Of a stretch of 64,000 bases of DNA, positions 15,420 to 24,692 are shown piece by piece. The stretch is from Vacuolonema iberomarrocanum LEGE 07170 (GTDB lineage: Bacteria; Cyanobacteriota; Cyanobacteriia; Elainellales; Elainellaceae): contig JADEXA010000044.1 in assembly GCA_015207365.1 (NCBI GenBank), positions 1-64,000 of the forward strand, written 5' to 3'. The number at the start of each line of letters is the position of its first letter. Position 1 is the stretch's first letter. Below the pieces are notes generated by a model. That model saw only the letters and a program-made list of their open reading frames with translations, was not told where the DNA came from and ran no database searches. Both the position numbers and the translations under genes were made by a program.

Positions 15420-17411
15420 TTATCGGTTCAGAATTCTTGTCAGCGATCGCGCTCCCACACTTACCACTAAAATCAACCCCACCAACACCAGAGCGGCTGT
15501 CCAGGCGAGGGCTTGATAGTTGGGATAGGGCGATAGGGCGAAGTTGTAAATCAGCACGGAAAGGGATGCAATCGGGTTCCACAGCCCATTGATGCCGTAT
15601 TGACTGAATAGGGCGGTGAATAGCAGGGGTGCGGTTTCCCCGATCGCCCGAGCTATGGCGAGGATGACTCCGGTGATGATGCCGGGAGCAGCGGTGGGTA
15701 AGACAACACCGAAGATGGTTTGGCTAGTTGTGGCGCCGAGGGCGATCGCCCCCTCCCGCAAGTCTGTGGTGACGGCGCGCAACCCTTCTTCAACGGTGCG
15801 CACGGTGATGGGCAGCATCACAATTGCCAGCGCGATGCCTCCGGCCACGGCTGAAAAGGTACCGGTTGTCAGCACCACCAGGCTATAGGCAAACAACCCG
15901 CAGAGGATAGAGGGGACGCCGCTCAACACGCCATTGCCAAAGCGAACCCAGCGGGATAAACGATTGTCTCGACTAAATTCCACCAGATAAATCGCCACCC
16001 CAATGCCCAGAGTGGCACTGATGCCCGTGGCGATGCCCACCATCAACAACGTGCCTGTGATGGCGTTGCGAAATCCGCCCCCAGTGGCCAGGGGGGGCGG
16101 TGGCAGTTGCGTAATGGCCATGCCGTCTAGGCGCGCGCTGCCTTGAGTGATCAGGCTGACGAAGATGGAGGCAATGGCAAGGAGGGCGATCGCCAACGCC
16201 AGCCCACACCCCGCCGTTAGTAGCCACGACATGCCGGATCGACTGAATCGCTGCGAGTTCCAGGCTTTGGGTGATGCAGAGAGAGGCGTAGATATCGGCC
16301 TTGCTTTGGCGTTTGAATTATCCTGATTTGTCTCTTGGGATGCGGGGGGAGAGCTGTGTTCGTTGTGTGATTTAGGGGTTGGGGATATCGGGGTAGATTG
16401 GGTTGGTTTTTGCGATCGCCCTACAGCATTGATCCAACCTGTGGCGCTCACGTTGATGACGAGCGTTAATCCCATCAACACCAGGGCGGCATAGAGCAGA
16501 GCAGAAATTTGGAGGTCGCGGGCTTCTGGAAATTGGTTGGCGACGAGCGCCGCGATGGTGGAACTGGGGGCGAGCCAGGATAGGTTGATCTGGTTCGCAT
16601 TGCCAATCAGCATTACAGCGGCCATGGTTTCGCCCATGGCTCGTCCCAAGGCCAATACCGTCGCCCCGACAATGCCAGAAAGGCTGGCGGGCAAAAGGAT
16701 ATGGACAATGGTTTCCCAGCGGGTCGCGCCGACAGCGGCAGCGGCTTGACGCAAATCATTGGGCAAGGCCAGCAACGCATCCCGCGACAAGGCCACCATT
16801 ATCGGCAAAATCATCAGCGCCAGCACCAAAATGGTAGGGAGCAGGGCGCGATGCGAAGGCGGTGTGCTGAAAAATGGTAGCCAGCCCAGGGTTTGATGCA
16901 GGGTTTCAAACAGGGGCATGAGGGTGGGAATTAAGATGAAAATTCCCCAAAGGCCATACACCACGCTGGGAATGGCGGCCAGCAATTCGATTAAGAAAGA
17001 CAGCGGAACGCGAACCGCGCGGGGCAGGAGGTCTTCGACCAGCAGTATGGCGATACCCAGACTCAGGGGGACAACGATCGCAACCGCCACCAGGGATGTC
17101 ACCAACGTGCCGTAGATTTGTGGGGCAATGCCGTAAACCTGGGCAACCGGGTTCCATTCGGTGGTGAACAAGAATCGGAGCCCAAAGGTGCGAATCGCTG
17201 GCAGCGCTGGAATCAATAGTTCTGCGACAATGGCAGCGAGCAAGAGCAATAGGGCGATCGCCATACCCTGCACCACGCGGTGCATGAGCGGGTCGGCCCA
17301 ACCGCCCCGACCTTGACGGAGTAAGGATGGGGGTCGTAGTGCAAAGGACGATACCTCTGGGCGGGGCGAGGCGGATGGAGCCGATTGTCTAGGCACGGCA
17401 CAACTCAGCAC
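15420..17411 (-). CDS. pstCA: Fused phosphate ABC transporter permease PstC-PstA
   Basis: Single 663-aa inner-membrane protein joining the two permease subunits of the high-affinity phosphate importer, normally separate genes of about 300 aa each. PstC-like half about residues 40-330 (EWNPVAQVYGIAPQIYGTLVTSL; EAA loop VGATRWETIVHILLPASLSGI...GRAMGETMA). A low-complexity Ser/Pro/Gln linker runs about 335-390. PstA-like half about 395-663 (second EAA loop LGATTSQTIFGVVLPTAAPGIITGVILAIARAIGETAPLLF). Starts at a GTG overlapping the end of the metallophosphoesterase gene by 23 bp, so the two are coupled. PstS is divergent nearby; no pstB is in the window. The gene ends 26 bp from intI, tail to tail. 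Confidence 0.93.
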   Translation of the reverse strand: MLSCAVPRQSAPSASPRPEVSSFALRPPSLLRQGRGGWADPLMHRVVQGMAIALLLLLAAIVAELLIPALPAIRTFGLRFLFTTEWNPVAQVYGIAPQIYGTLVTSLVAVAIVVPLSLGIAILLVEDLLPRAVRVPLSFLIELLAAIPSVVYGLWGIFILIPTLMPLFETLHQTLGWLPFFSTPPSHRALLPTILVLALMILPIMVALSRDALLALPNDLRQAAAAVGATRWETIVHILLPASLSGIVGATVLALGRAMGETMAAVMLIGNANQINLSWLAPSSTIAALVANQFPEARDLQISALLYAALVLMGLTLVINVSATGWINAVGRSQKPTQSTPISPTPKSHNEHSSPPASQETNQDNSNAKARPISTPLSASPKAWNSQRFSRSGMSWLLTAGCGLALAIALLAIASIFVSLITQGSARLDGMAITQLPPPPLATGGGFRNAITGTLLMVGIATGISATLGIGVAIYLVEFSRDNRLSRWVRFGNGVLSGVPSILCGLFAYSLVVLTTGTFSAVAGGIALAIVMLPITVRTVEEGLRAVTTDLREGAIALGATTSQTIFGVVLPTAAPGIITGVILAIARAIGETAPLLFTALFSQYGINGLWNPIASLSVLIYNFALSPYPNYQALAWTAALVLVGLILVVSVGARSLTRILNR

Positions 17412-18645
17412 CTAACTGGCTTGCACAGAGCGATCGCTCTTCCTGCGAGAGATCCTCCATTTCCACATCCCGCCGCAGCACCATGCCATTGTGACCACTG
17501 ATGAATCGAGGCAGTTCCTCAAATTCGATCAACGCCAGAGTCTGCATATCGTAGGTGGTGTAGGTCGTTAGCTCAGGATCGTCAAAGTTGATGTCCAACA
17601 CCGTCAGGGCTTTGCGGGGTTGAAGCGCACTCCCCACGAAGGGACGCGGCCCCGAGCCCAAAATGCCCATGTGCAACAGTTGTAGGTCGCCTTTGTGGCC
17701 AGGGTAATAGGCATGGTGGTGGCCACTGATGTAGGTATGCACGTTGTGGCGCTCCAGCATTTCCCTCAGCTGATCGGCATTCGCCATGACTTCGCCCGGT
17801 AGATCGCGCCCAACGGTGATGGCGTAGAGCGGCAAATGTCCCAGCAGAATCTTGATTCTGGCCGATTGCGCTTCCGGACTTTCCAGCGCCTGCTCCACCC
17901 AATCCAACTTGTCTTGGGGGATTTTGAACGACGAACCATCCCACGCCAAGAAGAAGACATCGTCAAATTTGAAGCTGTAGTAGAAAGGGAAGTCGTTACG
18001 ATCGACAAATTCAATATTGGAGTCGTGAGCCGGATCATCCCAGTAGTTTCGGGTCACTGTACGTTCGCGTTCAAACAAAAAGCCTCCCGATACTCCCTGT
18101 GCACCGGACGCATCGTGGTTGCCAATCGTGAAACCGTAGGGCAAATTGGCCTGACGCAATGGCGCGGCCACATGGTCATCAAACGCCGCCCACATGGCAT
18201 TCAGTTGCGCTTCCGACAGGGTTGGATCTTGCCCCGCCACCATATCGCCGCTGCACACGACCATATCGGGTTTCCAAAACGGCAGCAGCGCCACCGCCTT
18301 ATCGATTTCGGGGTCGTAATCGGTCGACCCATAGGCGCTATTGAGATCGCTAATGACCACCAGACGGATGTCTCCCCGTGGCGGGTCGTAGAGTCCGTCT
18401 GGCCCTGCACTGTCAACGAAAGCTTGTGTATCCGTGGGTAACGCCGCGTCAGCAGATTCGGGTGTGGCGGCGTCTGGCGCAGTTTCAGCGGTATCAATCG
18501 TAGGAGCATCGGACGCTGAAGGCGTGGGTTGGTTGGGCTGACACCCATGTAAGGTCAGCGCCAGACACAAGCCCAATAAGACATGCAGACAAACCTTGAA
18601 CCAATTGCTGAAACTCACCAGCAAGAGCGATCGCCCATACCCCAT
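17389..18645 (-). CDS. Calcineurin-like metallophosphoesterase lipoprotein
   Basis: Probably exported, lipid-anchored phosphatase. From the ATG at 18645 (GGAGG upstream) there is a signal segment with lipobox LALTLHGC, then a Pro/Thr/Asp-rich linker and the metallophosphoesterase domain (about 95-340). Metal-ligand motifs: VVISDLNSAYGS (DxN variant of DxH), VVCSGDMVAGQDP (GDM), FTIGNHDASG (GNHD), LLGHLPLY and SGHHHAYYPGHKG. Coupled to pstCA by a 23-bp overlap and beside pstS, so release of phosphate for uptake is the likely role. The first ligand motif DLN differs from the common DxH. Confidence 0.88.
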   Translation of the reverse strand: MGYGRSLLLVSFSNWFKVCLHVLLGLCLALTLHGCQPNQPTPSASDAPTIDTAETAPDAATPESADAALPTDTQAFVDSAGPDGLYDPPRGDIRLVVISDLNSAYGSTDYDPEIDKAVALLPFWKPDMVVCSGDMVAGQDPTLSEAQLNAMWAAFDDHVAAPLRQANLPYGFTIGNHDASGAQGVSGGFLFERERTVTRNYWDDPAHDSNIEFVDRNDFPFYYSFKFDDVFFLAWDGSSFKIPQDKLDWVEQALESPEAQSARIKILLGHLPLYAITVGRDLPGEVMANADQLREMLERHNVHTYISGHHHAYYPGHKGDLQLLHMGILGSGPRPFVGSALQPRKALTVLDINFDDPELTTYTTYDMQTLALIEFEELPRFISGHNGMVLRRDVEMEDLSQEERSLCASQLGAELCRA

Positions 18646-18831
18646 CCTCTTGTCCTCCATTCCCTATCGAGAATAAATTCTGAAACCCATTACAGGCGAT
18701 AATCTAGCCCGTCTATAAATAACCCACAAATGGCTCCGGGTTGCAACTCAAAAAACACCAGCGACGCCACCCCGTAGACTAAAATCAAGGCGTTGCGCCA
18801 CTGCATCTTGATGTTCACTCAAAGGTGACCC

Positions 18832-19953
18832 ATGGTACGAGTGAAACCCTCTCTATCCCGTCGGAAATTTCTCGTTACCGCGATGGGAGCCACCACCTCG
18901 GCGATCGCCCTCCATGGGTGTCAGAACAACCCACCCGACCCGACCGCTGCAACCCAAACCCCAGCTTCGTCTACAAATGCACCCACCTCGCAACCAACGT
19001 CTCTCTATGGCGCTGGAGCAACGTTCCCGGTCTTCCTCTACCTGCGCTGGTTTGACGAATACAACACCCAGAATCCCGACGCACAAATCAGCTATCAGCC
19101 CATTGGCAGCGCGGCTGGGATTCAACAATTCCTAGCAGGCACGGTGGATTTTGGCGCCAGCGAAGTGCCCCTGACCGATGCCGAACTGGAGCAGGTGCAG
19201 CGAGGAGCGGTGTTCATTCCATCGGTAGCCGGAAGTGTGGCGGTGGTCTACAACTTACCGGGGGTGGAGACTGGGCTCCGGTTATCGCGACAAGTACTCC
19301 CTGACATCTTCCTGGGCAACATTACCCAATGGAACGACCCGGCGATCGCCGCCCTCAACCCCGACCTGACCCTCCCCGATCGCCCCATCACCGTCATCCA
19401 CCGTTCCGACGGAAGTGGCACCACGGCAGCATTCACCTCCCACCTCAGCGCCATTAGTCCCGACTGGCAAAGCACCGTCGGCAGCGGACTCAGCGTGGCA
19501 TGGCCCACAGGAACCGGAATTAAAGACAACGCGGGCATTAGCGCGCAGGTGCAACAGGGGGAAGGGGTGATTGGCTATGTGGAGTATGCCTTTGCCAAAC
19601 AACTACAACTCGCAACCGCTGAGCTAGAAAACCAGGTCGGCGAATTCATGGCACCAACGGAAGAGGCAACAGCAAAGGCGATCGCCACCATTGACCTATC
19701 CGATGACTTACGCGGGGGTGTCGCCGACCCCGATGCACTCGGCGCATACCCCATCGTCACCTACAGCTGGATCCTGGCCTATCAACAATATGACGATCCC
19801 GAAAAAGCCCGAATCCTCAAAGATGTCATGGCGTGGGGGCTAACCGACGGGCAAGCCTTTGGCCCAGAGTTAGGCTATGTGCCATTGCCTGAAGTGGTGG
19901 TTGAGAAGGCGATCGCTTCCCTGGATAACATCAGTACAGCGCCAAGCGCTTGA
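18832..19953 (+). CDS. pstS: Phosphate-binding lipoprotein PstS
   Basis: Periplasmic binding component of the Pst importer, 373 aa. The start at 18832 has AAAGGTGA upstream. The N-terminus shows twin arginines (SRRKFLVTAMG) and a lipobox ending IALHGC, so Tat export and lipid anchoring are likely. The mature part opens LYGAGATFPVFLYLRWFDEY, then QPIGSAAGIQQFLAGTVDFGASEVPLTD and the phosphate-binding loop TVIHRSDGSGTTAAFTSHL, all PstS hallmarks. Divergent from the metallophosphoesterase-pstCA pair. I see no clear Pho box in 18661-18831. Confidence 0.95.
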   Translation: MVRVKPSLSRRKFLVTAMGATTSAIALHGCQNNPPDPTAATQTPASSTNAPTSQPTSLYGAGATFPVFLYLRWFDEYNTQNPDAQISYQPIGSAAGIQQFLAGTVDFGASEVPLTDAELEQVQRGAVFIPSVAGSVAVVYNLPGVETGLRLSRQVLPDIFLGNITQWNDPAIAALNPDLTLPDRPITVIHRSDGSGTTAAFTSHLSAISPDWQSTVGSGLSVAWPTGTGIKDNAGISAQVQQGEGVIGYVEYAFAKQLQLATAELENQVGEFMAPTEEATAKAIATIDLSDDLRGGVADPDALGAYPIVTYSWILAYQQYDDPEKARILKDVMAWGLTDGQAFGPELGYVPLPEVVVEKAIASLDNISTAPSA

Positions 19954-20481
19954 ACGAACATTGCAGACATGAGTTCCGCAGACTTGTGTAGACAGTTCGT
20001 GTCTAACTGCACTGTTGTTTTGACGGGTAGAAGAAGCGATCGCCCTCCTCCATTTTGCTCATCAAGATCTAAGCAATCACATCTGCTCTTGTGCGGAGGA
20101 ACTGTTACAGGAAGAGCTTTTGGGGCGATCGTTTCACGTTCCCAATCACCCACCGCAGACAACCTTAAGTTTTTAACAGATAACCTTTATGCGGTCGGCG
20201 TGCATTGGGGTTGTTATGCTGTAATATTTTCGGTAAGGAATTTCTACAGCCTCTTCTATAAACTCATCAACAAAACTGTATAGAATTCATAGAAAATCTT
20301 CTTGTTAAAGGCTGAAACTTCTAGCAGGTCAGGTGCATTTTGATGATTCCTCAGTTTCCAGGCATGCCATTTTTTTCACGTGCAAGAAAATCTACAAACT
20401 TGCCTCTGCGAAAACTTGGTATCCTCTCCCATTTTAGATTGAGTAAAACTCTAAGCCTTTTGAATTTGTAAATTTATTGCT
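19954..20481. other. Intergenic, no gene supported
   Basis: A 104-codon plus-strand ORF starting at 19969 has unlikely composition and no ribosome-binding site. The AT-rich right part (20200-20480) probably carries the mscS promoter; no clear boxes. Confidence 0.4.
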
Positions 20482-22068
20482 GTGAACATCGCTATTACCT
20501 TTTCTGGAATTGCTGGGATTATTGTTAGCTTTGTATTGCTCAATGTCCTGCTCAATAGCTTGTTTCAGCTCAGTACCAGAATGCTGGCAGATACCTGGTT
20601 TCAGCATCACACCGCCAAAATTACTAGCCTCAGGCAAAATGCAACTGTCGTATTGCTAGTCGCCTGCATTCTCCTCTGTGTGCTGGTCGCTGGAGTGAAC
20701 GGGGTACTGATTTATCAGGGCAGGAGCGTCTCAGATTTTTATCTGAATTTACTAAGCCGTATTCCCAACCAATTTTGGATTCAGCTAGCGATCGCACTTC
20801 TCAGGTGTGTCAGTCTCCTGCTTCTGGTCAAATTCAGCTTGCCTTACGTTAACAAGATCTTAGATAGAGTCTCTGTAATCGCTCAAAATTCAGATCGAAT
20901 CAGCGCGAATGATGAAAGCATTGAGGTATTTTTCAATACCTTAAAAAAGGTTTCAGCCAATGGCATCTGGCTGCTGACATTCATTATTTGTGCTGATTTT
21001 CTATATGCACCTGATGTGGTTATTCGATACCTCAGAGTGGGTCTTAAAGCGTATCTAGCCGTTTCCTTAGGGCGTTTGATCATAAAACTGTTGTCGGTGC
21101 TGATTGATACTCTAGATGCGTTGAGTTTGCGATATTCCAGCTCTGATAATGTGTTACGTCACTATGAGCGCTTTCGCCACCTCGTACCCACCTTCAAAAA
21201 AGCGCTGGAATATATTTTCTATGTGGCGATCGCTACCTTAGTCATTCAGGATATCGGCTCTATCGCCTGGATTACAGCTTACTCTGATGAAATCATTCAA
21301 ATCATTGGTCTTTATTTTTTATGTGGTGTATTTATAGAAATCTCCAATATTATTCTCGAAGATTTAGTTCTTAAAACCGATCATCTTACCGATATACAGC
21401 GAAAGCGCCGCCTGACCATTATTCCCTTATTCAAAAGTGTTTTAAAATACGTCACCTATTTCGTTAGCGGAATCATTGTTCTCAATCTAGTGGGAATTAA
21501 TCCAGCTCCCATCCTGGCTGGAGCTGGTATTGTTGGGCTGGCAGTCGGGTTCGGCGCACAAAATCTGATCAACGACGTCGTTTGCGGATTCTTTATTCTG
21601 TTTGAAAACTACTACCTAGTAGGCGATTACATCGAGGCCGGAAAAGAAGAAGAGCGGTTCGTAGAAGGAGAAGTTGAAGCGATCGAACTTCGTACCACCC
21701 AACTCCGCCATCCCGATGGCCAATTACAGATTATCCGTAACGGCGACATTGGTTCTATCGTCAACTATTCCAAGAACTATGCCTATGCCAAGGTCGATGT
21801 TCCAGTGCCTTCAGGAATAGAATTAGAGCAGGTTTATCAACTCATCAACGGAGTCGGCGAACAACTCAAAAATGAATGTTTAGACGTGCTAGAAACCACT
21901 CAAATCGAAGGCCTCGAAAGCCTTGATTCGAATAATTTAGTCATTCGCACTATGACCCGAGTAAAACCCGGAAAGCACCTTTATGTTCCCAGGCTATTAC
22001 GTAGCAAGCTTAAAGCCGCCTTTGATCAAAAACTCATTCAAGAAGATGGTGGATTATCGCTTTATTAA
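20482..22068 (+). CDS. MscS-family mechanosensitive ion channel
   Basis: Inner-membrane channel that opens on membrane tension during hypo-osmotic shock, 528 aa starting at GTG. The N-terminal half has several extra TM helices (about residues 3-30, 58-80, 95-120, 165-180, 250-300). The MscS core follows: pore helix APILAGAGIVGLAVGFGAQNLINDVVCGFFILFENYYLVGDYIEAG (about 338-385), then the beta domain EVEAIELRTTQLRHPDGQLQIIRNGDIGSIVNYSKNYAYAKVDV and a C-terminal alpha/beta domain. Longer than E. coli MscS (286 aa), like other large cyanobacterial MscS-like channels. Ligand gating is not shown. Confidence 0.92.
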   Translation: MNIAITFSGIAGIIVSFVLLNVLLNSLFQLSTRMLADTWFQHHTAKITSLRQNATVVLLVACILLCVLVAGVNGVLIYQGRSVSDFYLNLLSRIPNQFWIQLAIALLRCVSLLLLVKFSLPYVNKILDRVSVIAQNSDRISANDESIEVFFNTLKKVSANGIWLLTFIICADFLYAPDVVIRYLRVGLKAYLAVSLGRLIIKLLSVLIDTLDALSLRYSSSDNVLRHYERFRHLVPTFKKALEYIFYVAIATLVIQDIGSIAWITAYSDEIIQIIGLYFLCGVFIEISNIILEDLVLKTDHLTDIQRKRRLTIIPLFKSVLKYVTYFVSGIIVLNLVGINPAPILAGAGIVGLAVGFGAQNLINDVVCGFFILFENYYLVGDYIEAGKEEERFVEGEVEAIELRTTQLRHPDGQLQIIRNGDIGSIVNYSKNYAYAKVDVPVPSGIELEQVYQLINGVGEQLKNECLDVLETTQIEGLESLDSNNLVIRTMTRVKPGKHLYVPRLLRSKLKAAFDQKLIQEDGGLSLY

Positions 22069-22230
22069 TGCCTCTATGATAGCGTTCGCTAGTAGCATAA
22101 AAGATGGCTTGATGAGCCTGGTTTAGGGTGATATAAGTCCTAAAGGCTCATTGAATGTTGGCAGATATTCGCATAAGCCTAATTTAATAAACATCCATTA
22201 ATAACCATCCACTTACCAGAACATGGTTTC

Positions 22231-23637
22231 ATGGCTTACCTCGATCAACCGTCCCAGACCTCATCTACCCCGGCATCAGAGTTGCATGACTGGCGACTAC
22301 AGTCAGGTTACCTCTCTACATCAGGGTCTGAAGTAGAGTCAATTCATATTTTGTTAGGTCGGTTTTTGGCCGATCGCAATTCGCCCAATCCCCTAGCAGA
22401 ATGCTCGCTACTGGAAAACAACCAAGCCTTTGCCTGGGGTCATGGTCAGCCCTTAGAGAAAGTGATCGATTCCCAGGCTGCCTTGGAAAAGCTGATGCTG
22501 AATCCCCGGCTATATCGCAATTCTATTGCCATCATTGAACCTTGGGAGCACGTCGGTCACAACCCGTTGGGTGAGCCCGTTCGTGCCTCGGTCAATGTGG
22601 CCTACATTGCCCAAAAAATTGCAGACTGCGACTCGATTGTGTTCCCCATGTGGTCGTCGGGCAGCTTTAATTCTGACCAGTTAATTCCTATTCTCAGTGC
22701 GGGTGTTGCCATTGTGGTGGAGGGGGGCGATTCCTCAGTGCGAGATCCTGCCAGCTTTAATGGAACCAACTGCACCCATCAGGAGATGGTCGAACTGGTG
22801 GAACAAATTCTGCTGTCGCGATCGCAGACGAGCGCTGCGGCTCTGTTGATCTGCTTGGGTCATCAGCTGGCTGCCCATGCCCACATCACGCTGTTGAAAA
22901 AGGCCGTTGTCCAGGTTTTGAGTACCGAGAGCCTGGTTGCGGATGCCAATGGCAGAGTGCTTTCAGCTCTCCAGCGGGTTTGCCGCAGAATTGAAGCCGT
23001 GGGCGAATCGCTGCCGGTGAAAAAAGGAGATGGCCAGGTTATCGCCGTCGGTTGGAATCATCCAGAATTTGCCGTTGGCCCAAATGAAACGAAGGAAGTG
23101 GGTAACCGTCAGCTGATTCCTTACCAATCCCCTAATTTAGAGGATTGTGATATTCCTGAAGATTTGATTCTGGCCCATGAAGTCGCTGCGGATGAGCATG
23201 AAGGGGTCATTGACACCTCAATTCAGTACGAGCATGAGCTGAATATTTCCATGTTCCATTCCGATGAGGTGAATGAAGAAGCCATTCTTTTTGCCAACTG
23301 GGCCTATCAGTTACTGCACAATGCACTCGTTCCCTGCCGCCACATTATTGCCAACAGCCACCTGTCCTGGTTGATTAAGCTACCGGATGCCCTGGAAATT
23401 CTCTGTTCGACGACAGAAGATGGCAAAGGCGTGACCGAATGCTCAGCCACCTGCATCAACTACCGAGACTTTGAAACCAAGCAGGTACGTCGCTCTTTTA
23501 CCTGTCAGTTTCATCCCGAACTGCTGAGCGATCTGAGAGCCATTGGAGTGCGTCAACCGCCCTCCTACGAAGAGTTGAAGCGGGATGACGGAGCTCGGTT
23601 GTTTGCCCGACTGCTCTACGCCGGAATGCAGGAATAA
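22231..23637 (+). CDS. Class I glutamine amidotransferase-like protein, 468 aa
   Basis: Large protein with features of a GATase1 fold: ALLICLGHQLAAHAH carries a candidate nucleophile Cys in the GxCLGHQ setting, and FTCQFHPELLSDL near the C-terminus supplies the FHPE His/Glu. The spacing (about 200 residues) is wider than in stand-alone GATases and includes two acidic stretches. The first 190 residues have an AIIEPWEHVGHNPLGEPVRASVNVAYIAQKI segment that I do not recognise. No synthetase domain or partner gene is nearby, so the acceptor is unknown. The ATG at 22231 lacks a strong ribosome-binding site. Confidence 0.72.
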   Translation: MAYLDQPSQTSSTPASELHDWRLQSGYLSTSGSEVESIHILLGRFLADRNSPNPLAECSLLENNQAFAWGHGQPLEKVIDSQAALEKLMLNPRLYRNSIAIIEPWEHVGHNPLGEPVRASVNVAYIAQKIADCDSIVFPMWSSGSFNSDQLIPILSAGVAIVVEGGDSSVRDPASFNGTNCTHQEMVELVEQILLSRSQTSAAALLICLGHQLAAHAHITLLKKAVVQVLSTESLVADANGRVLSALQRVCRRIEAVGESLPVKKGDGQVIAVGWNHPEFAVGPNETKEVGNRQLIPYQSPNLEDCDIPEDLILAHEVAADEHEGVIDTSIQYEHELNISMFHSDEVNEEAILFANWAYQLLHNALVPCRHIIANSHLSWLIKLPDALEILCSTTEDGKGVTECSATCINYRDFETKQVRRSFTCQFHPELLSDLRAIGVRQPPSYEELKRDDGARLFARLLYAGMQE

Positions 23638-23715
23638 GATCTGGGATGTAGAAACCCAAGATGCCGACAACATCTAATGCTCTATCCCACCACAGATGAT
23701 TGCACCATAAGTCAC

Positions 23716-24579
23716 TTATAACTTAACTCCTTTCAGCTTTTCTGGATTGACCACTGCAAAGATTGATTTAATGATTTGATCTGAAAACTCAAAACTAAAC
23801 GTACTTTGCGTGATTCCTTCTACAACGTTTACGATTCCAGGCTGATTATTGATTTGAACAATTTGAGGATAGAGTGCTGGGATGAGCCGACTTTGCCGAA
23901 TTGCAATTAAGAAGCGAGCTACTTTTCGACATCCCTGCAATGGATAATGTGCTGCCGTTACTTGACCACCCCCATCTGACCAGAAGGTGATATCCTCTGC
24001 CATAAGCGCTATCAGTTGATGCACATCGCCTTGATTCCAACTCGCCAAAAACTCTTCGACAATTTTCTCTTTTTGTTGAAGGGATTGACTAATGCCGGGT
24101 CTACGAAGAACAAGATGTTGACGCGCACGGCGAACAATTTGTCGGCAATTTGGAATGCTCTTGCCAACAGTTTTTGCAATCTCTGAGTAGTCATAGTCAA
24201 AGACTTCACGCAGCAAAAAAATAGCTCGTTCAGTTGGGGATAAGCATTCCAGTAGGGTTAGGAACGCAAATGATAATGACTCTGCTAATTCTGCATGGTC
24301 TTCACTTTGATTCATCGGTGCAGTCATCAAAGGTTCTGGCAGCCAAATCCCTACATATTTCTCGCGTTGCACACGAGCTAAACGAAGCCGATCAATACAC
24401 AAACGGGTAATAATGCTTGACAGGAATGCTTTTGGAGAATTCACAACGGTTTGGGTTGATTGCCACCGGATCCAAGCTTCTTGCACCATATCCTCTGCAT
24501 CGGCATTATTCCCTAGCATTCGATAGGCGATCGCAAACAGTAATGAACGGTACTGATTAAATATCTCTAGGCGTTGCAT
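23716..24579 (-). CDS. ECF41-type RNA polymerase sigma factor with SnoaL-like tail
   Basis: Alternative sigma factor, 287 aa. Region 2 (about 1-75): RSLLFAIAYRMLGNNADAEDMVQEAWIRWQ; region 4 (about 110-165): CLSPTERAIFLLREVFDYDYSEIAKTVGKSIPNCRQIVRRARQHL. The extra C-terminal domain (about 170-285) resembles a SnoaL/NTF2 fold (FLASWNQGDVHQLIALMAEDITFWSDGGG) and ends NPEKL, matching the C-terminal motif of ECF41 factors, where this domain controls activity instead of an anti-sigma factor. ECF41 genes usually regulate a neighbouring oxidoreductase-type gene; here the azoreductase is upstream on the same strand. Confidence 0.9.
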   Translation of the reverse strand: MQRLEIFNQYRSLLFAIAYRMLGNNADAEDMVQEAWIRWQSTQTVVNSPKAFLSSIITRLCIDRLRLARVQREKYVGIWLPEPLMTAPMNQSEDHAELAESLSFAFLTLLECLSPTERAIFLLREVFDYDYSEIAKTVGKSIPNCRQIVRRARQHLVLRRPGISQSLQQKEKIVEEFLASWNQGDVHQLIALMAEDITFWSDGGGQVTAAHYPLQGCRKVARFLIAIRQSRLIPALYPQIVQINNQPGIVNVVEGITQSTFSFEFSDQIIKSIFAVVNPEKLKGVKL

Positions 24580-24597
24580 GAGTTACCACTCAGTAGC

Positions 24598-24692
24598 TAT
24601 AGCGCTATGCGCGTTAGTTAAGTACGGTTGTGTGGGGCGCGCCGCGCCCCACACAACCGTTGCTGTGCTTAATGCGGTTGCACACCGCTATA
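24598..24692. mobile_element. 95-bp MITE-like repeat, copy 1
   Basis: Ends TATAGCG...CGCTATA are inverted. The core GGTTGTGTGGGGCGCG-CCGCGCCCCACACAACC is a long hairpin. Nearly identical to 27489-27583 (I see one difference, AACCGTTG against AACCCTTG). It separates the azoreductase from the sigma-factor gene. No ORF. Confidence 0.88.

Noticed and set aside
17836..18441. 201-aa plus-strand ORF inside the metallophosphoesterase gene
   Set aside because: Shadow of a GC-rich gene with complete metal-binding motifs on the other strand.
18661..18831. Pho box between pstS and the phosphatase
   Set aside because: I looked for tandem CTTAACCT-like repeats and found none convincing.
19969..20283. 104-aa plus-strand ORF
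   Set aside because: No ribosome-binding site, unlikely Cys/Ser/Arg-rich composition.
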